The translations under genes were made by a program, and so were the position numbers. 64,000 nucleotides of DNA. Source: Bremia lactucae. Lineage: Eukaryota; Oomycota; Peronosporomycetes; Peronosporales; Peronosporaceae. The stretch lies in assembly GCF_004359215.1 (NCBI RefSeq), contig NC_090613.1:7458048-7522047 (forward strand), given 5' to 3'. Each line of letters begins with the position of its first letter. Position 1 is the stretch's first letter. This document shows positions 41,780 to 53,497 of this stretch, piece by piece. Under the pieces are notes generated by a model that saw only the letters and a program-made list of their open reading frames with translations, had not been told where the DNA came from and did not search any database.

Positions 41780-44280
41780 TACCTTTAGGACCAATAAATC
41801 TTGGAGCGAGTTTACTCGCTCCCACGTTGTTACTGCTGAGTCTAGATCGACATGGGTACACGATCTTCTGGCTAAATATTATTCGTGTTCTTTTTTTCAC
41901 GTTTGTCTGCGTCCTCGTGTTGTTTGTCGACAGGTGCCGGGAGTGTATCCGGACAGCGTGATGTCGCTCACAGCGACAACATCGTTCGGACAGCGCCGAT
42001 GGTCGCGGCGTTTACATAGCCGCATTAGACAGTGCCGCAGACACCGAGCCCTTGGTGACGGATCAATCAATGTCTGCGAAGTCCACTTCGCCAAGGGCGA
42101 CGCTAGTTTGGGTGGCGTTGAGATCCGTTGTCGCACCTGCGACCGTGTGACCAGGTCATGACGTGAGCTGCACTCGATAACTTCAAATGCTCGACATCGG
42201 CTATATTCCACTCCAGAGTGGACCATGAAGCGCCGTGGGACTACGCACGCGAGAAGAGCCGGAACGCGAGGACCGCGCATGATTAGCGAAGAAAGGCGTC
42301 GAACTCATGACTCGTGTTCTGCGTTGTTGAGCGCAAACTCAGCAAGTGGTAGAAAGGAGCTTGAATTGTAAACGATGTCGCATAGCTGTGAAGAACGTGC
42401 TCGAGAATGCAATTGACACAATCAGTTTGCTCGTTCGTCTCTGGATGGTCCGCCGTTGACATCATTGATGTCGTTCCAAGAAGCACGAACAGTGTAGTCC
42501 AGAAGGTGGAAGTGGATCGTACATCGCGGTTGGATATAATCGACCCGGAAGATCATTGTGGCGGTATACCGCGTCGATCAAGTGCAACGCGGTCTCAGCC
42601 GCGGTGATTTTGCGCCGTAACAGGAATGAGATGACTCATTTTACTTAAGCGGCCGAAAAAGACGAGGATGCTCGTGCGGCCATTGTCGTCTGGCGGAAGG
42701 CCAAAGATGAAGTTCATAGAAATTGAGCGCCTGCCTCGAGGCAATAGGAAGTGGTTGCAGGGGAGCCTGAGACGAAGGTGACGGCTTTACACGATAGCAA
42801 ATTTTACAGGTCCCCACCAAATTAAGCACTAACTGTTACAACTGAGACCAGTAAAAATTGCGTGAAATAGCCGCGAAATTCTTTCCGCGGCCCAAATGAC
42901 CTCCAGCTGGGGAAACATGAAACTCGTGAATTATCCGTGCTCGTAGATCAGGACCGTTAGCAACCAATGTCCGTGGCTCATCGAAACAATGGATGCTGTG
43001 CACCAACTGGTCTCCGTCTAAACTGTAACGTATTATGTGATCAAGCTTCGAACGGGAAAAGCACCCACTGAAGCAGCGTTAAGTGAGCATAGGTACGCGA
43101 TTATGTCAGCATAATCGGGGTCACCGTCGTAAACCGCTACAGTTCATCATAAAGAGGTAACACAAAAACGACAGTAAATTACACACCGTGCACCTGGCGT
43201 CATCATCGTCGTCAGTATTCATACGATTCAAGTCCAAAAGAGGATCGTAGTCATGACGTCGCAATAGGGCATCGGCAAGAAAATTATTCTTCCCGGCTTG
43301 TACTATACGACGAAGTTGTACGCAAAGATAAAAGAAAGCTAGCGAGCCAATCGTTGCGACAGAAAAGGGCTTTTCGTTGCGGTTCGCAATGACGCGTGAT
43401 CATGTACAGCGCGAAGGTCTGGTAATTTGACGAGAGCGTAACGCATAGCCAATATTCCTTGTTGCGAACGGCATAATTCGTCTCAGCAGGCTACAGCTAT
43501 CATGACTGATAGCTCACGACCCGCTCATGACCGTCGTCGTCTAATGCATAAGTGCGCAGCCGATCACAGAATCGCTGGCAGCGCAAACAACATGAAACGG
43601 CTTCGACACGTCTGGCAAGATTAAGACCGCAGCCGAAGCTACACTGCCATTTACGAATTCAAACATCACATGATGGACGAGACGCCACGACCACATGACG
43701 TCTTTAACAAGGAGTGACGATAGTCGTGGAATAGATCCGGCCTAACCTTTCGTGTACTTGTGTAAGAAATTACTTAATGAAGCCATTGACGCAACTCTGT
43801 GGGGTTCGCTGATGTTGGCCATGAACAATAGATAAAACCTTTTCAGGATCGGCTCTAAATCCTGTTTTACTCAAAAAGCAGCTAAGCATCAAAATTTCCG
43901 GCGCGCAAAATACATACTTCTTCGAATACGCGTAAAGTTTGTTCCTTCTCATCACTTAAAATACCGCCCAAATGTACGTCAACATCAGTGAGGTCGTTCT
44001 CAGCGTAACTATAAATAAAATGTCGTCGAAGTAGCTCGCGTAAGTTCGCGGAGTGATCGCAGCACAAGCGTAAACATGCGATTACATGTGGTGCGGGCGC
44101 CCTTCAGTCCCTGCGGCAGAACCATCATTCCGAGAGCATACCGCTCGGCGTGCTAACCGCTATCAGAAAAATGCCACTTGATATCATTATAATCTGGTAA
44201 AAGACATTGGTCAGGTCGATGACTCTGTAAATGGTACTCCCAGACATGAAATCAAGCACCATGTCCAACTATTAATATAG
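41780..44280 (-). pseudogene. pol of copy H (RT, RNase H, integrase), broken
   Basis: Reading the minus strand, RT with YFDDIFIYSY lies at about 44030-44000 and the thumb, NKLYAYSKKYVFCAPEILML, at 43946-43887. RNase H (KPFHVVCAASDSVIGCALM) is at about 43600-43540 and the integrase zinc region (CYRVKPSPSSQAPLQPLP) at about 42805-42750. The glutamate block, HPETNEQTDCVNCILEHVLH, is at 42447-42388. The post-integrase block, NNVGASKLAPRFIGP, is near 41830-41786. Frame breaks throughout. Confidence 0.75.
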
Positions 44281-46144
44281 TATTACCGCACATGGCAATA
44301 TCGTGGCAGGAATGTGACAGTTATGCTCATCGCTTAATTGCTTTTAATTTACCCCGCCTACCGCTGCTAGACACGCGAATGGGCGGTGAGCAATGAGTCA
44401 ATATACTAATTTGTACTTAAGTATATTAAAGTAAAAAATAGAATGTATTAGTGCGTAGGAATTAAATATAGGAAGTTACTATCTCCACCCACCCAAGTTG
44501 CTATTTCCAACCTGCTACGTGAAATCTGACCAATCAAATTACTTAATATTCCACCCACCAAATTTTTAAATCCACCCACCACATATTAAAAATTTTAAAT
44601 ACTGGCCATGGATTTTTTTGAAAGACCGGAAGGGCTTTTTCAATATAAGACTAATCATAAATATCTATGAAAATAGGCAATTGGGGATGGGGATTTCTCT
44701 CTCTCCCTTTTTCCATCAATGACAAATATTCTAATTCGTGCTTCCAAAGGTTCTCTAAAACCTGGGTCTTCACTGATGCAAAACGTTTCCAGTTACGTGC
44801 AATGGGAGGTACAGGAGAATTAGACCTCAAGAAAATCGGTACAAAGTGGTTTCCATCAACAAATGGGCCATCGGCTTGGCTGCTGCCAAACCTACTCTTT
44901 GTGGAAGAAACGTGATCATCTGCTCCGCACTAAAGAAGTGTACCAGCCGGCCATAACAGTTAGCGAGAACATGACCGAGTGTAACGCGCCCATCACCTCT
45001 GGTTTCCACACTATAACCCATTTGCTCAAAGTGAGTACATCCATCAAGGCATGAATCGGGAACCTGCCTCCCAATTCCTTCAGACGAGACTGCGAGTTAC
45101 CATAAATGTTTTTGCCGTAGACAGTGATTCTGAAAACTCACGGCGAATAAGTGGCATCCCTGACGTACAAGAACTCCAGCTAATACAAGTTCCTGTAAAC
45201 AACCCTTCTTCTCCAGTAATTCTGCGGCATCCTCGGTGCCCAGCGATATAAGGAATCCTAGTTCAAGGGATTCAGGGATTCGTAGAACCAAGTGGCAACT
45301 AGTGCCCAAGAAGATACACCTTAGAAAGGCTTCTATCTCCTACAGATCAATGCGCAAGCATTAGGTTCTCTGAGAGTCATGATTGGGTTGGCTGTTTCGC
45401 AATACAACCGTCCAAGAAGCATATCCACTCTCCTTTCAAAAGCCTCACAAGGACACCCCTGCAGTCTAGTTCCTGCCTTCCTTTCTTCCCGTCGGTGTTT
45501 TCGGAGATCATTTCCAATACCCCCCACATCGATCGCACCCTAGCTAAACTCGCTAGTCGCCATCTGAACCCTTTATTGACACCCCATAGCCAGCCTCACG
45601 GCACACCTGGCGAAAGTGTTCTATAAGATCGCAACGCGTGGTATGCAATAGATGAAAGAAGACATTTTCTTGAGATAGGCTGTGGAATTTAGAAAATTAT
45701 TGGGCTGGTAACACAGTAATAAGCGGGCTGAAAATCATTGTAATATTGAAAATCATATTTGCGTTGCTCAACATTTCATTCTTTTTACCTACGAAAGGGG
45801 TTTGGCAATATTTCAGACGTAAGAACCAACCATAATTTCAGGTGTTATAACTTTTTAAAAGAAATGACGCCATAGTTTGATTGGTCAGATTCAACCTGGC
45901 TAGGTGGAATAAACAAACTTGGGGGTGGAAATAGCAAGTATTTGATTGGTCAGATTCCACCAGGCTGGGTGGAAATAGCAACTTGGGTGGATGGATATAG
46001 CAAATCCCTAAATATAATATATGCAGTTTAGAATCTTCCTCTGCACGTCGTGTACGTGAGGTAATCTAAGGCACCTTGGCTACACTATCAACAGTGTAGG
46101 TTAGATTGTACTGAAGCCGTGTAAGCGAAATGTGCCCAGTTACA
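44276..46144 (+). repeat. LTR of copy G, split by a DNA transposon
   Basis: The parts 44276-44470 and 46017-46144 together resemble the copy A 5' LTR (990-1311). The right part has the CTTCCTCTGCACGT and TGTACTGAAGC blocks shared with the 60526 LTR and ends CCCAGTTACA. It is followed by CC and TAGTAGCA, a degraded primer site. Confidence 0.6.
44471..46008. mobile_element. DNA transposon with TIRs and 8-bp target duplication
   Basis: Both sides carry TAAATATA (44463-44470 and 46009-46016). The terminal inverted repeats match at 26 of the first 32 bases and remain similar for about 75 bp (shared ACCCAAGTTGCTATTTCCA and ATCTGACCAATCAAAT). Inside are only frames under 85 codons, none like a transposase. 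An 8-bp duplication fits hAT-type elements. It is probably non-autonomous. Confidence 0.8.
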
Positions 46145-46299
46145 CCTAGTAGCAATTTATATCAGTCCAAAGACCACATGTGAACCCTCCGACATTAATA
46201 TGCTGGTGAAGAAAGGTATAGTTTTCACGCCACGCTTTCCAGTTTCAGAGTAAGTGCAACAGGCTCAACCATTTTCAAGGATCTCTAATATAAAGCGGC

Positions 46300-47280
46300 C
46301 GAACGGATGAGTTATGTCGTTCGTGGGCCAATCGTTAGTGCAATGTTGTTAGCCTTACACAGAGAAGATCAACATGCGGCTATTGCCGAGTTCATACAAC
46401 ATCAACTCGACTCGGCCGGGAAAAGAAAGTTTGCTTTGCCAGCAAGGCTTTCAATAAGCAGAGCCGTTGAGAGAACAAGGTGCCCAACAGTTGGACTTAT
46501 TGAGACAGTAGCATGTGAATGCTGCTGACGGGCCAACTCATGCGCAACGACCCGAAGGCTTTAAGTAAGACATCTCCAAGTTTATCAAGGCAGGCGAAGA
46601 AGACATCTTGATGCGAGAGTTCGTCGAGCTTGACGACGCCATCGAACCTTGTCGCATCGAGGATGATGCGATAAAAGCGAAGTTTGGCATGTCCAGCTAG
46701 GCTCGACGAGCCAAAACTGGGGCCTTGGGGCTCAAGCTATACAGCCCGTATGTGTTTCGGTCGCATGAAACCTCTAAGGATCGACTCAGACAAACGTTTG
46801 AGCTGCAAAGTGCCAAATTTAGGGGTCGGCAAAGCTCTTACATTTAAAAGCAGGACAAGCGTGACAAAACAAAATTACCAACACACGCAATTTTTTTTGA
46901 AAGTTATATCGTATGTAAGCCCATTGATGAGCGAACCCAGGTACTCTGTTTATCAAGGGTCTAAGGTTCTTGCGGATGGTCCCGTCAAGACTCACCTGTT
47001 CCGCCTTGATTAAGAAACGCTTGATCAAGCAATTTCTATTGCAAAACAGGCGGACTTTCAGCTTGAAACTGACTTTCTTTACTTGAGCTCCTATCGTCTG
47101 CTGAAACGACAAGAAGTCGGAAGTCCCAAAGTAATAGACTTTGTTATGTTGAGCGCTTCCAGAAGACAGGGCACTACACCTGCTTCATGTCCACTACCAA
47201 GAAACACTGAGCGAAATGATCGACCTCCCGGTAAAAATAGCGGAAGACGCGAATTCGAAGCTGTTGCATAATTGCAACCT
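46300..47280 (+). pseudogene. gag: gag of copy G, broken
   Basis: It begins MSYVVRGPIVSAMLLALHRE then AIAEFIQHQLDSAGKRKF at 46307-46430, the N-terminal Gag block also seen in copies A and B. Later blocks include DGPVKTHLFRLD (46976-47011) and YRLLKRQEVGSPKV (47090-47131), which in relatives precede the zinc knuckle. The knuckle itself is lost. Stops and frameshifts separate the pieces. Confidence 0.7.
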
Positions 47281-47466
47281 CGAGACGAACCGAAAGAAAT
47301 GGTCGGTTCGGTAGGTGCAGAAGGACTGACTGATCCGGCAACGTCAAGCGATTTGCAGGCAAATTCAAAAAAGTTGCTCCCAACAGACAGTCTGTCACGG
47401 AGCGTTTGTGCTCCGTGATAAACTTATAAGGTCGATCTGAGGAAGCGTGAAAGAGAGACACTCGAG
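47281..47466 (+). pseudogene. protease start of copy G, truncated
   Basis: FKKVAPNRQSVTERLCSV-type text near 47365-47420 corresponds to LTKVAP..LCATDSED, upstream of the protease in copy A. It ends at the LTR-like block starting at 47467. Confidence 0.45.
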
Positions 47467-47666
47467 TGTTGACTGGAGTGGCTGCGGATATTTTCCGGTC
47501 TGATAGTTTGTTTATTTTAGGAAAGTCCTAAAATATCTAGATCTCCTAAAAGTAATAGTCAGATACTACCTTTATTAGCCAGTAAATCCTAATGAATCCT
47601 AACTATCAATATTACACATCTAGTATCGCACCTAAAATAAGTAATATGTGTGTGTACCCTGTTACA
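47467..47666 (-). repeat. 200-bp LTR, minus orientation
   Basis: It starts TGTTGACTGG and ends CCCTGTTACA on the plus strand, and is followed by TCACCCCCACTCAA (47667-47680), the complement of a purine tract. No second copy of this LTR is in the window, so the left boundary is inferred from the TG. Confidence 0.45.
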
Positions 47667-47680
47667 TCACCCCCACTCAA

Positions 47681-48229
47681 GATTGCGACCACGGTCACTG
47701 CGGCCAAATGGAGTGAAATGCAAAATCAAAAAATAAGGCAAAACGAAAACCGAGACACACACCGCGCTCTCGCAGTGTGCCCGGCCTTCGAGAACCACAC
47801 ACGTGCGACGAGACGTCGCGTTGCACAAAGCGCTTACACTGCTTCTCAGTTCGACGACGAAAGCCGAGACGTACAACAAGCAAGACTATCGCAAGACACA
47901 AACACACCGCGACTGCAAAGCCATGGTGGTAGGTAACCAATATTTCGGCACGTTCACGCCGTACAGCGAGGACGACTTCAGTGATTTGTCGACGCGACAA
48001 CGAGCCGCGACGCTATCCGCGAGCTGAGGTGAAAGAATGCTAAAGCAAGGCAAATCAGTGACGCCGGACCGATACGTGGCGACGGAGTCGCTGGACGAGG
48101 CTTGGTCGCGGTTTGTGGCGCAGTACAACTTCTTTCCATCGTTCTTTCGAGAAAGGCACTTCCTGATTCAGTGACGCGCGGTGCCCAACACTGAGTGATC
48201 ACATCGCGACTCGTTATGTGTGAGAATTC
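47681..48229 (+). other. region with open frames on both strands next to a 3' LTR
   Basis: The plus strand contains GNQYFGTFTPYSEDDFSDLS (about 47935-47995) and LDEAWSRFVAQYNFFPSFFR (about 48090-48150) in different frames. Given the LTR and purine tract on its left, this could be an aORF N-terminus of another subfamily. No similarity to copies A-F is seen. Confidence 0.3.
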
Positions 48230-48895
48230 GTGACAGTCGAATCAGGCTGCTATTACATTCACGATCGTGCGTGGTGCCGTCAGTGTAAAGGGAGCGCGTT
48301 CATTCGCAATTTCAAAGACATTGGACGCAAAGCCTGGCTTCAAGGACTGAATGCGATTCGCAATAAGTTTGAGATACAAATTCCAACCGGTCCGAGGTAT
48401 AAATTGCATCGATTGTCTCGTGAGGCAAGACTTCCTTGCCTCACGTGGGGTGATTACTGTCCGTGTTGTGTTGACAACACGAAACGAGTAAAAGGAGATG
48501 TCCATTTCCATTCTTCGCCCTGGGGGAGAGCTCGCATCTCTATCGAGATGCGCGACGCGATTGACGTTTGCAATCGATTTACAGGCGCCAGGGGCGCGTG
48601 TTTTCCGATGTACCTTCTGATCCATCGGATGGGTCTCGTCATACGGACGGACAAGGCTTTCAACGTCAACAACCCGCTGGGAACGAAGTTCCCAGCTATC
48701 AGCGAAAGTGGATAACCGCGCCAGCGAACAAGATAACTCGTTCGCTACCCTTTTCACATCACGGTGGTTTTAGATACGTTCCACAAGGAGCCGTAAGAAT
48801 CCACCACTGGTTGTGGCGGAGGAGGGAAAATTAGATCCGACCCATGTGTCGGATCTAGAGTCGAAGATCGACAAACTTGACCGCATCCTTCATTA
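48230..48895 (+). pseudogene. aORF fragment (copy B/C type)
   Basis: This 162-codon frame (48230-48715) contains SAFIRNFKDIGRKAWLQGLN, IPTGPRYKLHRLSREARLPC and VHFHSSPWGRARISIEMRDA, the best-preserved middle part of the aORF in the window. It continues after a frame change with LDPTHVSDLESKIDKLDRIL near 48835-48890. The opposite strand shows the decayed chromodomain end (YDETHPMDQKV). Confidence 0.55.
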
Positions 48896-48900
48896 ATTGG

Positions 48901-49021
48901 AAGCCCAAGTTTTGGCACGATCTGCCAAATTTGACTTAGCAAATGCGACTTGCATTTGCTCGTCGACGATGTGACGAGCCCTTATGCCATCGTCCAACTC
49001 GACAAACCATCTTAAGAGGGA
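48901..49021 (-). pseudogene. gag: gag capsid fragment, minus strand
   Basis: This short block matches the copy B gag at 23440-23545 in the same orientation (minus-strand ANASRIC text). It is joined directly to a plus-strand gag at about 49022. It marks an internally deleted minus element fused to copy C. Confidence 0.6.
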
Positions 49022-49340
49022 GACTTATTGCAGAAATGCAATCGCTGTCAAAAGTTAGGAATACGCTCATGAGTGCAGTGCTCCACGCCCAGTGCCGAGA
49101 AGTACTGAACGTAATTATGGACCGAATGCCAAAATGGGCAACGGTCGCGGGTCCGACGTTGTTGCGAAATCGCAACAGCGAGGTGGACCGCAAAAAAAAC
49201 GGCTGGGGTCAGTGGGGGCGCAACGCCCTATTGATCCAGCGACTTTAAGAGAAATTGCAAATCTCTTGACAAAAGTTGCTCCAAACGCACATTCATTATG
49301 TGTATTTGCACACCTGATGATGAGGCATACCTCATCACCT
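49022..49340 (+). pseudogene. gag: gag zinc-knuckle end of copy C
   Basis: It starts in the hairpin-forming knuckle codons (QKCNRCQKL in part). It continues with ERNYGPNAKMGNGRGSDVVA and DPATLREIANLLTKVAPNAH, the Gag tail and start of the protease region. Everything upstream of the knuckle is missing. Confidence 0.65.
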
Positions 49341-50120
49341 TAAAGTTAAAAGTGACAAGTGATTTGTCACTTTGAGCGCTCATGAACTTTGGGGCGTCGA
49401 ATAACTTTATTCGTCGCCCGTCGGTAGAGGGTCGTAGGCTCGAATATGTTAAGCGCGATATTCCTCCAACGAGGATGACGGTGCGTCTAGGTACAGGCGC
49501 ATCGATAACAGTAATGAAACGCGTAGTGAAATTTCACTGCACGTTAAAAGATTTACAGTCATATAAGAAATATACCGGATGTCCAAAATGGACAACACGA
49601 TGATCTTAGGTCGAGTAGAGATTCGACCGTAGAGGACCCGACTGTGATAGCGTAATCACAGTCGGAAGACGTTGAGGGAATAAGTCCCCACGTATTTGAG
49701 GAGAAAGCTTCTCAAAAGGTAATGCTGAAGTGACTAGACTTCAGCATTCCGAAGGATTAATCCCTCAGCAGCCTGTGGATAAATCCTACGAAGAAACCGA
49801 GACGTTGAACGTCTTGGTTAATGACGGATCAAAAGCAGGCGCTTATACGCTTGGTCTATATGCGCCTCCGAAGTTAACTTCGAAGATAACTCAATTACCA
49901 ACTCTAGAACCCAAGCGGTTCAGAAAAAAATCTGCATAGTGGAAGAATTAAGCAGATCTGCGTACTCGTCACAGAAGACGAGTACGTAACCGATATTCGA
50001 TTAGCGGTAATTGTTGCATAGAACGAACGGGTTCTCAGCAGCTCATCGATCAACGAAAGTGTCCTTGATGTGAAGACTCGGATTGAGAGATACAATACTC
50101 AATCCTGGAGTCACTTAAGA
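49341..50120 (+). pseudogene. protease and linker of copy C
   Basis: The catalytic loop reads NFGASNNFIRRPS at 49385-49423, so the essential aspartate is Asn. MTVRLGTGASITVMKRVVKF follows. The linker contains LEPKRFRKKS and the hairpins ATGCTGAAGT/ACTTCAGCAT near 49722-49747 and CGTACTCGTC/GACGAGTACG near 49960-49985, which copy B has at 18781-18806 and 18542-18567. Confidence 0.7.
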
Positions 50121-50179
50121 CAAATCCTTTATACAAAAAGTTCATTGAATTCAGGGATGTATTCCCTGAAACAGTTTTA

Positions 50180-51100
50180 TGCGAGTTCCCTAAGGATAAA
50201 GGCACTCGACATGAGATCGAACTCAAATCGGGCTCGAAGTACTGTGTCATGAAGCAGTGGCCACTGCCTCGTGAACAAGAACTTGCGATCGATAAATTCT
50301 TTATCGATCGATAAAAAGCGGGCCATGTAAGGGAGTCACCTCCCCACATAGCTCTCCGACCTTCTGTGTGCGAAAGGCCACAGGAAGGTGGCCGATAGTG
50401 CACTTATTTAATAAACTGAATGCTGCAACGGTACCGGCTCAAACGCCGATACCTAGAAAAGACGTAACCATAGATGGTATGTCGAAGAGTACGATCTCTT
50501 CGTCTATGGATCTGATGGATGGATTTTATCAGATCCTTATGCGTGAACGGGACATCCCGTACGAAGCAGTGAGCACTCCCAGTGAGATGCTCTGGGAATG
50601 GCTAGTAGTGCCACAGGGGCTTCGTAACGCCCCTGCAACATTAAACAGATGCGTAACGAATCTGTTGAGACCGGTGCGAGAATTCGTACCGAGTTATTTT
50701 GACGATGTATTCGACCATAGCCGAGCCATGGACGGAAAGACGGACGTGAAAGTTCACAAAACTCACGTTCTCAGGATCTTACACTTATGCGAATGCATAA
50801 GTTACGCAAATCTCAAGAAGTGCATATTCGCTGCAAGCGAAATACCCCTTCTTGGGTGCATCGTCGGAAAACACGGCGTGCGCCCTGATCCCGAAAAGAT
50901 CAAGGCAATCACCGACTGGCCAGTTCCAGCCGATGTCAATGGACATAAAATGTGACTTGGATTAGCAGCGTACTTGCACAAGTACTCCCGCAAGTATGCC
51001 AAGATGACAATTCATCTCTCTCGTCTCTTAAAAGAGACGAGAAATGACTATGCAACACTGATTGTCAGCGTTCCTTTGAAGGTATCAAGTAAAGCTTGAT
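50180..51100 (+). pseudogene. reverse transcriptase of copy C
   Basis: The frame 50368-50955 (195 codons) covers the palm: RKATGRWPIVHLFNKLNAAT, DGFYQILMRERDIPYEAVST, MLWEWLVVPQGLRNAPATLN and PSYFDDVFDHSRAMDG with the YFDD site at about 50695-50706. The thumb has LKKCIFAASEIPLLGCIVGK. Upstream, WPLPREQELAIDKFF is followed by a stop at about 50311. It is the best-preserved RT in the window. Confidence 0.85.
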
Positions 51101-51584
51101 GCAATCACACATCTTGGCGATTGCAGATCAAGACAGACCAATCCATGTGGTCTGTGACGCCTGCGATTTCGATATTGGCTGTGCGATAATGCAATACGAT
51201 ACAGACGGCGCGGAGCGCGTGGTCTGTTACCAATCGCGTCAGCTGCAACCAGCTGAACGCAATTATCCAGTGCATGACAAGGAACTCCTTGCCATGAAAT
51301 ATGCATTGGCTAAATTTACGGTCTTCCTCCTAGGAGATAGACCGTTCATCGTATATACGGACTATGCGTCATTACGCACGGCCATAAACAGCCCACACCT
51401 TTCGCAAAGAATGGCGAGGTGGCTATCCTTCTTTCCGGAGTATAATCTCTCTGTGAAATATAAACCAGGACTACTTAATGTCGTCGCTGATGCGTTATCA
51501 CGTCGACCCGATTTCGAGCCGGCTGCGCATTCCAACAGTGAAAATAAACTTACTGTCGCAACACTCATTTCAAGTGTTCCGTAA
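51096..51584 (+). pseudogene. RNase H of copy C
   Basis: This 162-codon frame is open across the whole domain: VVCDACDFDIGCAIMQYDTD (first aspartate), NYPVHDKELLAMKYALAKFT (glutamate), FIVYTDYASLRTAINSPHLS (next aspartate) and VVADALSRRPDFEPA (last aspartate). All four acidic positions are present, so only its separation from RT by stops makes it defective. Confidence 0.85.
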
Positions 51585-51590
51585 TCAACC

Positions 51591-52520
51591 TTGTTTGATG
51601 AAATAGAGGAAGCCTACGCAGAAGATAATGACCTTCTGCGTTTAATGGATCATCTGATGAATCCATCCGATAAATCTTTTAAAGATTTACCGGCCTTTTA
51701 TAGATCGTCATCCGATCGATACACAACACGCAACGGCTTATTGTATTACACAGCCGTTGCCGGCAACACTCCGCGTGTCGTCGTCCCAACTCACAAGGAT
51801 TTGCGCCTGTGCATCCTGTATGAGTGTCACGATGCACCAACAAGTGGGCATCGCGGACGTGAGAAAACTTATCTCACAGTAAGTCGCGAATTAATTATAC
51901 TGGCCCCGCCAGTATCAGTTCGTGCGCAAGTACATTCGTGCTTGCGAGGTATGTTAACGGGTGAAGCCTAGCCCTTCATACTGTGCACCTCTCCAACCTC
52001 TACCACTTCCGGCAGAATGTCGGCAGTCCGTATCTATAGACTTTGCCTTCGGATTTCCCGAAAACGATCATATAACCAATGGGATCCTTTTTTGTAGACA
52101 CATTCAGCAAGATGGTACATCTTGCTGCACTACCCGAGTCGATCACGGCTCCAGGCTGCGCCCGTGTCTTTATCGACACAGTATTCAAACTCTACGATCT
52201 ATTCGTCAACTAGTCTCGAACAGAGATCCACGATTCACGGCGGAGTTTTGGCAATCCGTGTTCTGATCTCTCGGAATACGGTTAACTATGTCAACTTCTG
52301 ATCATCCAGAGACAGATGGTCAGACGGAACGCGTAAATCGCGTCCTCGAAGAGATACTTTGGAGTTACGTCCAATCATTGGCGCGAGCTTTTACCGATGG
52401 TCGAATTCCCCATCAAAAATTCGGTACATGCGTCTACAACGCATATACACCGTTTTTGGTGAATGGCTTACGCCATCCACGCATTCCCACCCAATTAAGG
52501 GGATCCTCTAGTTTTAAGGG
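51591..52520 (+). pseudogene. integrase of copy C
   Basis: The zinc region includes YECHDAPTSGHRGREKTYL (51819-51875). The core has SVSIDFAFGFPENDH (52030-52074). The second block reads SNRDPRFTAEF, where relatives have SDRDPRF, so an acidic residue is lost. The glutamate block is SDHPETDGQTERVNRVLEEI (52294-52353). Frames change near 51950, 52080 and 52266. Confidence 0.8.
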
Positions 52521-52529
52521 AGGGGGTGG

Positions 52530-53497
52530 ACTCGGACTCGCACGAGCAAAGCCATTTCTGGCTCATGATCATCACGCGTCGAAGTTACCAACGACGCGGG
52601 GGATGTCGATGTCGAAGCAATCGACATCGAAGATGACAAAGATCTCATGGCAGTGCGCACTAAGCGCACTAGAAAAGACAAAACAATTGAGTCAGCGGAG
52701 AAATTTTTGCTGGCTCGTGAATCAGTACTCCGTTTCGTACAGGATTTTATTATTAACGTAGTGGACCGTCAGAAATGGAATGCAAACAAACATGGAAGAG
52801 CAAACGTTCATTCATTTAACGTTAATGATCTAATACTACTCTCTAATTTAAATTTACCCAAGCGTGTAGTCACTAATGTGGGTAGCATAAAGTACTACCT
52901 AAGTTGATTGGGCAATTCTTTGTACTGCATCGCAGAGGCAATGCGTACACAATAGAATTGCCACGTAGGCTGTGAACGCATTCTCCATTTTACGTTGGTC
53001 GGCTCCGCCCGTACCATCAGTACGCGGTCTCTTCCATGGACGGATCTGACCACCCTTTTCAAGAATCCCTAAAAGATTCTTATGGTCACGAACCAGATTC
53101 TCATGCTGAATCTGAAGATTCTCATGTCGGGTCTGAAGATCCTCGAAACCGCGATGAGCTGACGACAGCTCATCACGAAGAGCGTGATAATTCCGTTCGT
53201 ACTTCAACATGGAGTACGCACTCTTCGAACGGTCTTCCAACAGTTCGATATGGTGAGTCTGCACCGACTGCTTTAACGAGCGACGCTTACCGCAATCGTG
53301 ATCAAGTCCCTCCGCCAAATCATGGAGAAAGCGGTCGAGTTTGTCGATCTTCGACTCTAGATCCGACACATGGGTCGGATCTAATTTTCTCTTCTCCGCC
53401 ACAACCATTGGTGGATTCCCAAGGTGGTCAACGTTTGCTTGTGGAACGTATTCAAAATCACCGTGATGTGAAGGCAGCGTGCGAGTTATCTTGTTAG
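52530..53497 (+). pseudogene. pol C-terminus and chromodomain start of copy C
   Basis: ESVLRFVQDFIINVVDRQKW (52722-52780), then the IGQFFVLHRRGNAYTIELP block near 52905-52965. After a stop, the tail frame 53036-53497 reads through to LLVERIQNHRDV, the start of a chromodomain that ends at a stop. The tail frame is antisense to the aORF and is rich in Asp, Ser and His. Confidence 0.65.

Noticed and set aside
47592..48128. Copia-type polyprotein next to the 200-bp LTR
   Set aside because: No copia RT or integrase motif is present on either strand; the LTR family could not be confirmed.
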